Assembly (NCBI GenBank): GCA_040772005.1
Contig: JAXGYZ010000006.1
Location: 62,001 to 126,000 of the forward strand
DNA length: 64,000 bases
Reading direction: 5' to 3'
Source of the DNA: MWBF01 sp040772005
Lineage (GTDB): Bacteria; Chloroflexota; Anaerolineae; CG2-30-64-16
The notes below the pieces were generated by a model. The model was not told the origin of the DNA. It saw only the letters and a list, made by a program, of their open reading frames with translations, and ran no database searches. Position 1 is the first letter of the stretch. Each line of letters starts with the position of its first letter. Of the stretch, positions 17,433 to 25,715 are shown piece after piece. The translations under genes and the position numbers were made by a program.

Positions 17433-17556
17433 CGCCTGCGGTTGCAAACCGCAGGCTGATACAGGAAACCTGCTGATGGAGATTAACAAAATAACCCGGT
17501 AACGGCTCGCGCCGCGTGCGCTGGGGCCTGCGGTTTGCAACCGCAGGCCCCAGCGC
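17433..17556. repeat. Two related palindromes CCTGCGGTTGCAAACCGCAGG
   Basis: The first palindrome lies at about 17433-17456. The second is perfect, with 18-base arms at 17518-17535 and 17539-17556 around TGC. Both are preceded by similar sequence (TGATGAAGGTTAACAAA near 17390 and TGATGGAGATTAACAAA near 17473), so the unit looks directly duplicated. They fill the gap before glucokinase. Confidence 0.85.
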
Positions 17557-17641
17557 CGGCTTGCGCGCAGCGCAATTGGCCGTTATCATCCGCGTAGTCA
17601 GTTGATTCCGTGGTTATTGTGAACTGCAAAGGAGAGGCTGG

Positions 17642-18640
17642 ATGCTGCTCGCAGGCGACATAGGTGGCACCAAGACCGTGCTGGCCGTTTTCTCGCAATC
17701 CGAGGGGGAGCGCGCGCCCCTGGCCGAACGAACCTACCCCAGCGGCGCATATGACTCGCTGGAAGCCATCGCAAGCGACTTCCTCGCGCAGACCGGCTTC
17801 CAGGTGGAGCAAGGCGTGTTCGGCGTGGCCGGGCCGGTGGTGCAGGGCCGCGCCCATATTACGAACCTGCCCTGGATTCTGGACGAGCACGAGCTGGCGC
17901 ACACGCTGGGCCTGAACTCAGCGCGGCTGCTGAACGACCTCGAAGCAATTGCCTACAGCGTCTCCATCCTTGAGCCGGGAGACTTGCACACGCTCAACGC
18001 GGGGCAGGCCGTGGTCCACGGCACCCGCGCGGTCATCGCGCCCGGCACGGGCCTGGGCGAGGCTTACCTGACGTGGGCCGGCTGGCACTATGACCCGCAC
18101 CCCTCCGAAGGCGGCCACTGCGACTTTGCCCCGCGCGACCTGCGCGAGATCGAGTTGCTGCGTTATCTCCTGGGCAAGTACGACCACATCAGCTACGAGC
18201 GCGTCTGCTCCGGCCTGGGCATCCCGAACCTGTACTACTTCCTGCGTGACACGGGCCACGCGCCGGAACCGTCCTGGCTGGCTGCACGGCTGGCCGCGGC
18301 CAGCGATCCCACCCCGGAGATTTTCGCGGGCGCGATGCACCCCACCGACCCCAGTCCCCTGTGCATCCAGACGCTGGAGCTGTTCGCGGGCATCCTGGGG
18401 GGAGAGGCGGGCAACCTGGCCCTGAAGGTGCTGGCCACCGGCGGCATCTATATCGGCGGAGGCATCCCCCCGCGGATGCTGCCCTATCTGGAGCAGCCCC
18501 TCTTCCTCGAGAACTTCCGCGACAAGGGACGCTTCAGCGACCTGCTGGCGAACGTGCCGATCCACGTCATCCTCAACCCCAAAGCCGCGCTGCTCGGCGC
18601 CGCCCACGCGGGGCTGGAGCAGGCGCCGGTCGGATACTGA
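17642..18640 (+). CDS. glk: Glucokinase
   Basis: A 332-residue ATP-dependent glucokinase of the Glk (not ROK) type. GDIGGTKT is the phosphate-1 loop, followed by VAGPVVQGRAHITNLPW, LLNDLEAIAYS with the catalytic Asp, APGTGLGEAYL and SEGGHCDFAP for glucose and ATP binding, and ATGGIYIGGGIPPR near the C-terminus. The zinc-binding cysteine cluster of ROK kinases is absent, and length matches E. coli Glk. AAAGGAGAGG precedes the ATG. It feeds free glucose into glycolysis. It is separated from upstream genes by palindromes, so it may have its own promoter. Confidence 0.93.
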   Translation: MLLAGDIGGTKTVLAVFSQSEGERAPLAERTYPSGAYDSLEAIASDFLAQTGFQVEQGVFGVAGPVVQGRAHITNLPWILDEHELAHTLGLNSARLLNDLEAIAYSVSILEPGDLHTLNAGQAVVHGTRAVIAPGTGLGEAYLTWAGWHYDPHPSEGGHCDFAPRDLREIELLRYLLGKYDHISYERVCSGLGIPNLYYFLRDTGHAPEPSWLAARLAAASDPTPEIFAGAMHPTDPSPLCIQTLELFAGILGGEAGNLALKVLATGGIYIGGGIPPRMLPYLEQPLFLENFRDKGRFSDLLANVPIHVILNPKAALLGAAHAGLEQAPVGY

Positions 18641-18647
18641 CCGGGCA

Positions 18648-18941
18648 TCACTCCATTTCGGCTGCTTCGCGCGCCCGCGCGATATAGCGCCGCGCGGTCT
18701 CCAGGTCGCCGGCCAGTAGATAGCTGGCGGCCAGCCGCGCCGCGCTACGCACTTCCGCGGGCATGGCCGCGTCGGAAAGACGCTCTATGGCCGCGCGCAG
18801 CAACCGCTTTTCGGACTGTAGCCGCAAGCCCTCCGATGCATCGACGATGTCGCCCTCATCGGTGACATTGTCGGGCTGCCCGCTCAGCCGGTGCCAGCGG
18901 GCCACATCGCTCTCGCGCCGTAGGTCATCCGTATCGCTCAT
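18648..18941 (-). CDS. Small hypothetical protein (97 aa)
   Basis: A highly charged small protein, convergent with glk (7-base gap). Its second half, RAAIERLSDAAMPAEVRSAA then LAASYLLAGDLETARRYI, forms a TPR-like helical pair. The rest is hydrophilic. There is no signal peptide. A TACAAT box lies just upstream on the minus strand (plus-strand ATTGTA near 18949). The family is not recognised. Confidence 0.55.
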   Translation of the reverse strand: MSDTDDLRRESDVARWHRLSGQPDNVTDEGDIVDASEGLRLQSEKRLLRAAIERLSDAAMPAEVRSAARLAASYLLAGDLETARRYIARAREAAEME

Positions 18942-19402
18942 TCCCGCATTGTATCACAACCGCAGACGAGAATTGACCTGTCAATCCTGTCAAAACTGTC
19001 CGGTCAACACGATTGCATCGTAGCCCGTAGACGCGAAGAGACCTCCGTGACGTCCCCCCCGGCAAAGCCGGCCGCCCCGAAGGTCCCCTCACCCTCAAAT
19101 AACCTTTCCCCGTAACCCCATGTTCACCTGATGCTTGCTCCCGCCCCCAGAAGCTCGCATCCACCCACACCAAGGAGGAGAAGCTGTCCCCAACACTGAC
19201 ACCAGCGTAACACGGGCGATGCGGCCGGTCATCCTCCGAAAGAGGGAAATATGGCGGGGCCTTTCTACTCCAATTCGTAGTGCCGAAGTACCAGAAAATC
19301 AGGAGATTAGTTGTCTGCGCACCGCCCGCGCTGCGCCTGCGTATTCGGGGTGTCACGAGCAGGCTCGTCCTGTTCGTACGTTCACACGAGGAGCAGATCA
19401 CA
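18942..19402. other. Non-coding gap of about 460 bases
   Basis: I see no convincing gene here. A short stretch of CAATCCTGTCAA words (18975-19005) belongs to the CAGGATTGA repeat family. The rest has no long open frame with protein character. The last 20 bases carry GAGGAG, the likely ribosome-binding site of the lipoprotein gene. Confidence 0.5.
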
Positions 19403-19942
19403 ATGATGCCCATTCCGAATCGTCTCGAACGCTGGAGCCTGGCCTGCATTATACTCGCTTTGTGTGTCCAGCTGCTGGCAGGGTGCGCGGCCCTGCCGGT
19501 GGCGTCACCGACGCCGACGCCCGAGATCCCGGCGCCGTCGATCGCCGGTGTCACGCTGTGGGGCGCCGCCCCCGTTGCGGGCGCGCGCGTGGACCTGCGC
19601 GTGCCCGGCTGGCGCACGGACCCGGATGCGACGACAAACACCCTCGCGACCACGACCACCGGTACAGATGGCCGGTTTGTCTTCGAGGATGCACCGGCCG
19701 GCGACTGGACGCTCGTCGCCATCTGGCCGGACGGCGAGAAAAGCGCCGGGACCACGCCGCCCGCCAACACGGATTCCGGCGAGCCTGTGGACACGGTCAT
19801 CCGCATGGAGCGGCGGCTGGCGCTGGAAGAACCCGCTGGTGCCACCATCGGCCCGACGCCCATGCTGCGGTGGAGCAGCCTGCCCGAGGCAGCCGGCTAC
19901 CGTGTGTGGACCATCGACGCGGGCACGACCGATCTGGTGTAA
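19403..19942 (+). pseudogene. Lipoprotein with carboxypeptidase-regulatory-like domain, probably truncated
   Basis: This frame encodes a lipoprotein signal with lipobox LLAGC (C28), a TPTPEIPAPS linker, a beta-sandwich segment like the carboxypeptidase regulatory domain (VTLWGAAPVAGARVDLRVPG, TGTDGRFVFEDAPAGDWTLV), and the start of a second, fibronectin-III-like segment (PTPMLRWSSLPEAAGYRVW). It stops at TAA 19940-19942, in the middle of that second domain. Protein-like sequence resumes three bases later in a different frame (19945-20241). Either a frameshift/deletion has split one gene, or two gene ends were joined. Without the break it would be an outer-surface binding protein. Confidence 0.6.
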
Positions 19943-19944
19943 CC

Positions 19945-20241
19945 GTGAAACCGGCGACCGGCCAGACGCTCCGGCAGCTCGTGGATGCCTACGTGGACCA
20001 GCTCCCGCCGACTGAAATTCCGGTCAAGCAGACCGAGATCAGCCTCGGCGGGGAGCCGGCCATCCGGCTGGACGGCGTGCCCAGCCGCAACGGGACGACC
20101 GAAATCCTGGCCGTGCACAACGACAACCTGTACAACCTGGCCTTCGATCCCGACCCGCAAGGCGTGCCGCAGGTTACGGATGACTGGCGGCGGCTGCTCG
20201 ACCTGACCGTCGGCACGTTCACGTTCCTGGAGTGGCAGTAG
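19945..20241 (+). pseudogene. Downstream fragment of split lipoprotein gene or small ORF
   Basis: A 98-residue frame beginning GTG AAA CCG just after the preceding TAA. The sequence (TLRQLVDAYVDQLPPTEIPV, then LGGEPAIRLDGVPSRNGTTE, ending TVGTFTFLEW) resembles the tail of PsbP-like or similar secreted alpha/beta domains in Chloroflexota lipoproteins. It has no ribosome-binding site and no start-like N-terminus, so I read it as the displaced end of a longer gene. The frame differs from the lipoprotein frame. Confidence 0.5.
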
Positions 20242-20250
20242 GACGCTGAA

Positions 20251-20370
20251 CCACGGAAGCCGCGGAGCACGCGGAAAAGGATTGAAGAGTCCGTTACAAA
20301 CCCGGTTTCTGTGCGAAGCATAGCTTCGCACAGAAACCGGGTTTGTGGGCGTGCTCCGTGTCTTCCGTGG
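20251..20370. repeat. Nested palindromes: 24-bp perfect hairpin inside a second inverted repeat
   Basis: The outer arms 20251-20274 and 20347-20370 (CCACGGAAG... family) match at about 20 of 24 positions when inverted. The inner hairpin has perfect 24-base arms at 20296-20319 and 20323-20346 around ATA and contains AAACCCGGTTTCT. The inner element directly abuts the right outer arm. Confidence 0.9.
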
Positions 20371-20375
20371 TCACT

Positions 20376-20386
20376 TGTGGTAAACT
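20376..20386 (+). promoter_or_regulatory. Candidate extended -10 of a leaderless transcript
   Basis: TGTGGTAAACT places a TAAACT hexamer at 20381-20386 with TG one base upstream. The expected start site falls at the GTG codon 20394, and no ribosome-binding site is visible between them. Confidence 0.4.
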
Positions 20387-20393
20387 CTCCCTC

Positions 20394-21914
20394 GTGAACC
20401 CCCTCGTCATCGGCATCGACACCAGCACCACCGCAGTTAAGGTCATCGCCTGGGACATGACCGGCAACGCGGTCGCGCAGGCGCGGCACGAGCTTGCCCT
20501 GTCCATGCCGCGGGCTGGCTGGCACGAACAGGACGCCTGCGACTGGTGGACCGCGCTGGTCGCCGGCCTGCGCGAGGTCACCGCGCAGGTCGATGTGCGG
20601 CGGCTGGCCGGGCTGAGCATCGCGCACCAGCGCGAGACGTTCGTGCCCCTGGATGCAGAGGGCACGCCGCTGCGCCCGGCCCTCCTGTGGCTGGACGAGC
20701 GGTGCAGCGACCTGCTGCCCGAACTCGAGCAGCGCCTGGGGCGTGAGGCATACCACGCGCTGACCGGCCGGCCTCTCTCCGCCAACCTCGCGGTTGGCAA
20801 GCTCGTCTGGCTGGCACGGCACGAGCCGGAGGTCTTCGCCGCCGCGCGCTGGTACGCGGACGTGCAGGGGTATCTCGTCCACCGGCTCACGGGCCGGCTG
20901 GCAACCGGCTGGGGCAGCGCCGACCCGCTCGGCCTGTTCGACATGCAGGCACTGCAGTGGGCCGCGCCGGTGCTGGCCGCAACCGGTGTTACAGCCTGGC
21001 AGCTACCTGCGCTGCACCCGCCTGCCGCGGTGTTGGGCAGCGTAACCGCCCAGGCCGCAGGGCTGACCGGCCTGCCTGCGGGATTGCCCGTCATCTGCGG
21101 GCTGGGCGACGGGCAGGCCGCAGGGCTGGCCGCGCGCGTGACAGGCCCGGGCACGGCCTACCTCAACCTCGGCACCGCGGTTGTCTCGGGCACCTACGCG
21201 GCGGATTACACCGCCGACCGCGCGTTCAGGACCACCTGCGGCGGCATCCCCGGCACTTTCATCCTCGAGACCGTGCTCCTCGGCGGCACCTACACGGTCG
21301 ATTGGTTTCTCGAAGCGTTTGCGCAGCCCGCGCCCGGTGAGGCAGACGGCGACGTGCTGGCCCGGCTGGAAGCAGAAGCCTCCGGCCTCGGCCCCGGTGC
21401 GGGGGGCCTCGTGCTCGTACCATACTGGAACGGCGCGCTCAACCCGTATTGGGACGCCAGCGCCAGCGGCATCGTTGCGGGCTGGCGCGGCATCCACCGG
21501 CCGCACCACCTCTATCGCGCCATCCTCGAGGGCATCGCGTTCGAGCAGCGGCTCCATGCAGAGGGGGTGGAGGCCGCAACCGGGCAGCCGGTGGCGGAGT
21601 ACGTCGTCATGGGCGGGGGCAGCCGCAGCAGCCTGTGGCGGCAGATCCTGGCCGACGTGACGGGCAAGCCCATCCGCCGCTGCGCCGCGCCGGAGGCATC
21701 GGCGCTCGGCGCGGGCATCCTGGCCGCAGTCGGTGCGGGACTATTCCCCGATGTCGCCGCCGCGGCTGTGGCGATAGCCCACCCGGAGGCATCCGCCGCC
21801 CGGCCTGACCCACACCGCGCCGCACATTACACGCAGCTCTACGAAGAAGTCTACCGGCTGCTCTATCCTGCGCTGCGGGGGCCGCTCGCACGGCTGCACG
21901 CGCTGACCCGCTGA
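20394..21914 (+). CDS. FGGY-family carbohydrate kinase (xylulokinase-like)
   Basis: A 506-residue sugar kinase with both FGGY actin-like domains. The N-terminal GIDTSTTAVKVIAWD phosphate loop, SIAHQRETFVPLD and GLGDGQAAGLA (catalytic base D239) are clear. The C-terminal GGGSRSSLWRQILADVTGKP is the second FGGY signature. It resembles xylulose/fuculose/rhamnulose kinases. The gene lies between fucose-type dehydrogenases and a sugar-acid dehydratase, so a ketose is likely but the exact one is unknown. The start is GTG 20394; ATG codons upstream lie within the palindromic repeat and are not credible. Confidence 0.88.
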   Translation: MNPLVIGIDTSTTAVKVIAWDMTGNAVAQARHELALSMPRAGWHEQDACDWWTALVAGLREVTAQVDVRRLAGLSIAHQRETFVPLDAEGTPLRPALLWLDERCSDLLPELEQRLGREAYHALTGRPLSANLAVGKLVWLARHEPEVFAAARWYADVQGYLVHRLTGRLATGWGSADPLGLFDMQALQWAAPVLAATGVTAWQLPALHPPAAVLGSVTAQAAGLTGLPAGLPVICGLGDGQAAGLAARVTGPGTAYLNLGTAVVSGTYAADYTADRAFRTTCGGIPGTFILETVLLGGTYTVDWFLEAFAQPAPGEADGDVLARLEAEASGLGPGAGGLVLVPYWNGALNPYWDASASGIVAGWRGIHRPHHLYRAILEGIAFEQRLHAEGVEAATGQPVAEYVVMGGGSRSSLWRQILADVTGKPIRRCAAPEASALGAGILAAVGAGLFPDVAAAAVAIAHPEASAARPDPHRAAHYTQLYEEVYRLLYPALRGPLARLHALTR

Positions 21915-22003
21915 ACCGCTTTCGTGCGGAGTGAAAACCGCTCTTCCGCGTGGTCCGCGTCTTCCGCGGGTGCAGACAACCAATCGTCATTCAGGGAGGA
22001 AGC

Positions 22004-23161
22004 ATGAAGATCACCGATATCAAGGCCTACCCGGTCTGGGTAGGCAGCCGCAACCAGCTCATCCTCAAGATCGAGACCGATGCGGGCATCTACGGCTGGG
22101 GTGAATCGGGGCTCTCGGGCCGCGAGCTGGCCGTGATCGGCGCGGTCCGCCACTATCGCGAGTTCCTGCTCGGCAAGGACCCCATGCGCATCGGCGCGCT
22201 GTGGCAGGAGATGTACCGCAGCCAGTACTTCGAGGGCGGCCGCGTGCTCACTGCAGCCATCGCGGCCATCGACATCGCGCTCCACGACATCGCCGGCAGG
22301 GCGCTGGGCGTGCCCGTATACCAGCTGCTCGGCGGCAGGCAGCGCGACTTCGTGCCCTGCTTCGCCACGACCGGCGCGGCGATGGGCCCCAGGCTCATTG
22401 AGGACACGCAACTGCTCATCTCGCGGGGCTGGAACGTGATCCGGACGGTGCCGGGCCACCCGCGCCACGATGACCCTCAGCTCTGGGAGCCGCGGCAGTC
22501 CATCGGCCTGACCGCGAGCTGGCTGACGAAGCTGCGGGAGGCCGTCGGGCCGGACCCGGTCCTGGGCATCGACTATCACCACCGGCTGAGCGTGGCCGAG
22601 ACCGCGTCGTTCTGCCAGCGGATGCCCTCCGGCACGCTCGACTTCCTGGAGGAACCCATCCGCGATGAGACGCCGGAGGCCTACGCCGCGCTGCGCCAGA
22701 TGACGGATGTGCCCTTCGCCATCGGGGAGGAATTCTCGAGCAAGTGGGCCTTCCTGCCCTACATCGAGCGCGGGCTGACGCAGTTCGCGCGCATCGACGT
22801 CTGCAATGTCGGGGGTCTGACCGAGGCCATGAAGGTCGCGGGCTGGGCCGAGGCGCACTACATCGACCTCATGCCGCACAATCCGCTCGGTCCCATCTGC
22901 ACCGCGGCCACCATCCACCTGGCTGCCGCAGTCGCCAACTTCGCCTGGCTCGAAGTGCGCGTCTCGCCCACCGAGGAGCTCGGCTTCTACGACATGGACC
23001 TCTTCCCGGTCCAGCCGCAGTTGCAAGGCGACCGGTTCCCCGTGCCCGATGCGCCGGGGCTGGGCGTGGAGGTCAACGAGAGCCTGGCCGCGGGTGGCGA
23101 GTTCCGCTTCTGGGAGGCCCCTCACCTGCACCGGGCCGACGGCTCGGTAACGAACTGGTAA
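22004..23161 (+). CDS. Enolase-superfamily sugar-acid dehydratase (mandelate racemase group)
   Basis: A 385-residue mandelate racemase/muconate lactonising enzyme-type protein. Metal ligands fit D190 (GIDYHHR), the LEEP pair E216-E217 and the GEE pair E242-E243. H292 in MPHNPLGP matches the general base of galactonate/gluconate dehydratases, as do the GWGESG and LHDIAGRALGVPVYQLLGG blocks. It would dehydrate an aldonate (such as L-fuconate or D-galactonate) to a 2-keto-3-deoxy acid, the substrate class of the kinase at 8543. GGAGG precedes the ATG. The stop lies one base before the convergent permease gene. Confidence 0.88.
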   Translation: MKITDIKAYPVWVGSRNQLILKIETDAGIYGWGESGLSGRELAVIGAVRHYREFLLGKDPMRIGALWQEMYRSQYFEGGRVLTAAIAAIDIALHDIAGRALGVPVYQLLGGRQRDFVPCFATTGAAMGPRLIEDTQLLISRGWNVIRTVPGHPRHDDPQLWEPRQSIGLTASWLTKLREAVGPDPVLGIDYHHRLSVAETASFCQRMPSGTLDFLEEPIRDETPEAYAALRQMTDVPFAIGEEFSSKWAFLPYIERGLTQFARIDVCNVGGLTEAMKVAGWAEAHYIDLMPHNPLGPICTAATIHLAAAVANFAWLEVRVSPTEELGFYDMDLFPVQPQLQGDRFPVPDAPGLGVEVNESLAAGGEFRFWEAPHLHRADGSVTNW

Positions 23162-23162
23162 G

Positions 23163-24347
23163 CTACCCTGCCGGTATCTCCAATTCGAGGCCGATCTCTG
23201 TCACGCTGGCGTTCTCGCGCACCCGCGCCACCAGTGCGATGGCAACCGGCAGCGCGAGCGCCAGGAGCCAGAAGGTCGGTCGGATGCCGAGGCCCTGGAA
23301 TGCCGCGCCGACGGCCAGCGAACTGAGCACGATCGCCAGCGAATGGACGCCCCCCAACAGGCCGAGGCCGCGGCCGACCAGCCCGCGCGGCAGCATATCG
23401 GTCGCCAGTGCCTGGAGGAGGGGCTGCCACGTCGCCATGATGCCCAGCAGCACGGACGCGCCCCAGAAGCCCCAGGCGGTCGAGGCAAAGCCCATGACCG
23501 GCAGCGCGACCAGCCCGACCCCGCAACTCGACATCAGCAGCCGCTTGCGGCCGATGCGGTCTGAGAGCCGGCCAAGCAGAAATGGCACAGGCAGGCTGAT
23601 CGCGCCGCCGATCGCGGCGGCCAGGCCCACCGCCGTAGCCGAGAAGCCCAGCTCGCTCATTGCGACGGATCGCCCGAACCCGCCGCCGTAGCTGGCGACG
23701 GAGACGAGCACTGCGGCAACCAGCAGAGTGTAGTAGCCTGCACCCAGGCCGTCCTCCGACCGACGGGCAGTCCTGCCGGCTGCTGCGGCGCGTGCCAGCG
23801 GCGGCTCGACGAAAAAGAGGGCGAGAACGATGCTGGCGGCACAAAGGAGCGCGTCGACCAGGAGCAGCACCGGGAAGCCCCAGCGGTCCGCAATCCGGCC
23901 CCAGGTCAGGCCGGTGACCACCAGGCTCAACGACGAGACGAGCGTCAGCAGGCCAAAGCTGCCTCCCCGCCGCGACACGGCAGCGAGCAGCCCCGTCATG
24001 ATGACGATCATGTTCGTGGCCATGCCGAAAGAAAAGCCGGCCAGCAGGTTCAGGGCCGTGAGCTGCTGCCAGGTGGTCGCCCGGCTCATCAGCACCCAGG
24101 TAACGGCAAACAGGCTGCATGCGAAGATAAAGGTTTCGCGGCGGCGGCGGAAGCGGTCGGCCAGCCAACCGGCCAACAGCGTGCCGGCCAGGTTGGCCGG
24201 GCCGCTGACTGCGTTCATGATGCCAACCTGCATGGGGTCTGCGCCGAGCTGGTTCAGATAGACCGGCCAGAGCCCGCCCGTGCCGAAGCCCGTGCAGAGC
24301 ACCAGCAGATAGGCGAGCGACATAGCGATGTGCGGCCGCTTGGACAT
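23163..24347 (-). CDS. MFS transporter
   Basis: A 394-residue major facilitator permease with about 12 predicted hydrophobic segments. The GWLADRFRRRRE loop between TM2 and TM3 and the GRLSDRIGRKR repeat between TM8 and TM9 are classic MFS A-motifs. Start ATG 24347 is chosen because AGGGAGA lies upstream on the minus strand; the frame stays open far upstream without membrane character. The substrate is unknown; the neighbouring catabolic genes suggest a sugar or sugar acid. It is convergent with the dehydratase gene and 131 bases downstream of another permease. Confidence 0.88.
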   Translation of the reverse strand: MSKRPHIAMSLAYLLVLCTGFGTGGLWPVYLNQLGADPMQVGIMNAVSGPANLAGTLLAGWLADRFRRRRETFIFACSLFAVTWVLMSRATTWQQLTALNLLAGFSFGMATNMIVIMTGLLAAVSRRGGSFGLLTLVSSLSLVVTGLTWGRIADRWGFPVLLLVDALLCAASIVLALFFVEPPLARAAAAGRTARRSEDGLGAGYYTLLVAAVLVSVASYGGGFGRSVAMSELGFSATAVGLAAAIGGAISLPVPFLLGRLSDRIGRKRLLMSSCGVGLVALPVMGFASTAWGFWGASVLLGIMATWQPLLQALATDMLPRGLVGRGLGLLGGVHSLAIVLSSLAVGAAFQGLGIRPTFWLLALALPVAIALVARVRENASVTEIGLELEIPAG

Positions 24348-24369
24348 GACGTCTCCCTTGCCGAAGATT

Positions 24370-24457
24370 GGAGTCAAAGCTTTTGCCGGTGGGCGTGCTT
24401 GCACGCCTGGGGGCATGTACGTTCGTAGCCAGCCAAACCGGCTAAAGCCTCGACTCC
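24370..24457. repeat. Imperfect inverted repeat (GCTTTAGCCGGT family)
   Basis: Arms 24370-24390 and 24437-24457 are imperfect 21-base complements. The spacer holds a small hairpin, GGCGTGCTTGCACGCC. It lies in the gap between the two MFS genes. Confidence 0.65.
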
Positions 24458-24478
24458 GCCCACATTGGGAATTCCTGT

Positions 24479-25705
24479 CTACTCCGCCAGCGCCTCGACG
24501 CCAACCGCTGGCTTCCGGGGCCGCATCGCCAGGAGATAGACCCCGAGCACCAGGGCATACACCGCGAGCAGCATGACGGGGATGATCTCCAGCGAGACCC
24601 GCCGCGCCAGCACGCCCATCAGGCTGGGGATGAACGCCATACCGAAGCCCGTTGCCGCCATCTGCATCCCGATGGTGTTGGCCGCCAAGTGGTCGCCGAC
24701 GCGCGTCCGGGTGCCCGATGTCAGCGCGGGGAAGATGGGCGCGATCGACAGCCCGATGACAGCCACCGCGACCACATTCGCCATCTCGGAGGGGTTCCAG
24801 ACGAGCAGGGCCGCGCCCAGCAGCGCGCCTGCCAGCCCGCCCAGCACCAGCTTGTCCACCCCGGCCCGCTTCGCGAACAGCCCCGCCACGATGCGGCCGA
24901 TGGTGAAGGTGAACCAGTAGCTCCCGGCGAAAAACCCGGCCAGCAGCGTATCCACCCCGCGCGACTCGGTCAGCAGCGAGTACGTCCAGGTGCCCAGCCC
25001 GCCCTCCGCGCCCACGTACAGCACGAACAGCAGCACGCTCAGCCACACCCGCGGCTGACGGAGCGTCTCACCCATCGGCGTCTTGTAGTCCGTCAGGCGC
25101 TTCTCGCCCTCGTTCGCCGCGGGCGCACCGTTCCGGCTCCACATCCTGAGGGTCAGGGCAAAGCCGACCGCCAGCACAAGCTGAAAGACGCCGACCACCC
25201 GGTAGCCGAACCGCCAGGTGTTCAGGTTGGTCAGGCCGAGCGTCATGATGATGGGGCCGATGGTGATGCCGATGCCCCAGCAGGCATGCAGCCACTGCAT
25301 GATGCCTTCGCTGAAGTGGGAGGCGACATAGGTGTTGAGGCCGGCGTCGATGGCGCCCGCGCCCAGTCCGGCGAACACGCCCAGCAGGACCATCATCCAC
25401 CACGCGGGGATAACGGTGTAGCCGATCAGCGCCAGCCCGGTGAGGAAGCAACTGGCCGCGAGCACCCGGCCCACGCCCACCCGAGAGAGCAGGAACCCGC
25501 TGAGAAAGCTCGAGGTCATGTAGCCGGCGACGGATGCGGTCAACAACATGCCGATCGCGTCCAGCGGAATCGCAAAGCCGGTCCGGATGGAGGGCCAGCC
25601 GACGCCCAGCAGGCCGTCGGGCAGGCCGAGCGCGACAAAAGCGATAAACGCCAACAAGACAAGACCCAATCGCGGGTACGACTTCACTTTCGTCCAGAAA
25701 CTCAT
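24479..25705 (-). CDS. MFS transporter (fucose-permease-like)
   Basis: A 408-residue major facilitator protein. The N-terminal LPDGLLGVGWPSIR and MTSSFLSGFLLSRVGVGRV segments, and GAGAIDAGLNTYVA followed by a LHACWGIG helix, match the FucP-like branch of sugar:proton symporters. Start ATG 25705 has AAGGGAG upstream; another ATG 21 bases earlier (MGRKGVAM) is possible. The upstream hypothetical gene ends 10 bases away, so they are probably co-transcribed. With the fucosidase and fuconate-type enzymes in the window, L-fucose uptake is a reasonable guess. Confidence 0.87.
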   Translation of the reverse strand: MSFWTKVKSYPRLGLVLLAFIAFVALGLPDGLLGVGWPSIRTGFAIPLDAIGMLLTASVAGYMTSSFLSGFLLSRVGVGRVLAASCFLTGLALIGYTVIPAWWMMVLLGVFAGLGAGAIDAGLNTYVASHFSEGIMQWLHACWGIGITIGPIIMTLGLTNLNTWRFGYRVVGVFQLVLAVGFALTLRMWSRNGAPAANEGEKRLTDYKTPMGETLRQPRVWLSVLLFVLYVGAEGGLGTWTYSLLTESRGVDTLLAGFFAGSYWFTFTIGRIVAGLFAKRAGVDKLVLGGLAGALLGAALLVWNPSEMANVVAVAVIGLSIAPIFPALTSGTRTRVGDHLAANTIGMQMAATGFGMAFIPSLMGVLARRVSLEIIPVMLLAVYALVLGVYLLAMRPRKPAVGVEALAE

Positions 25706-25715
25706 CGCAACTCCC

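Noticed and set aside
17642..18640. ROK-family kinase or repressor
   Set aside because: There is no N-terminal helix-turn-helix and no C-x-C-G-x-x-G-C-x-E zinc motif; the motifs match the Glk family.
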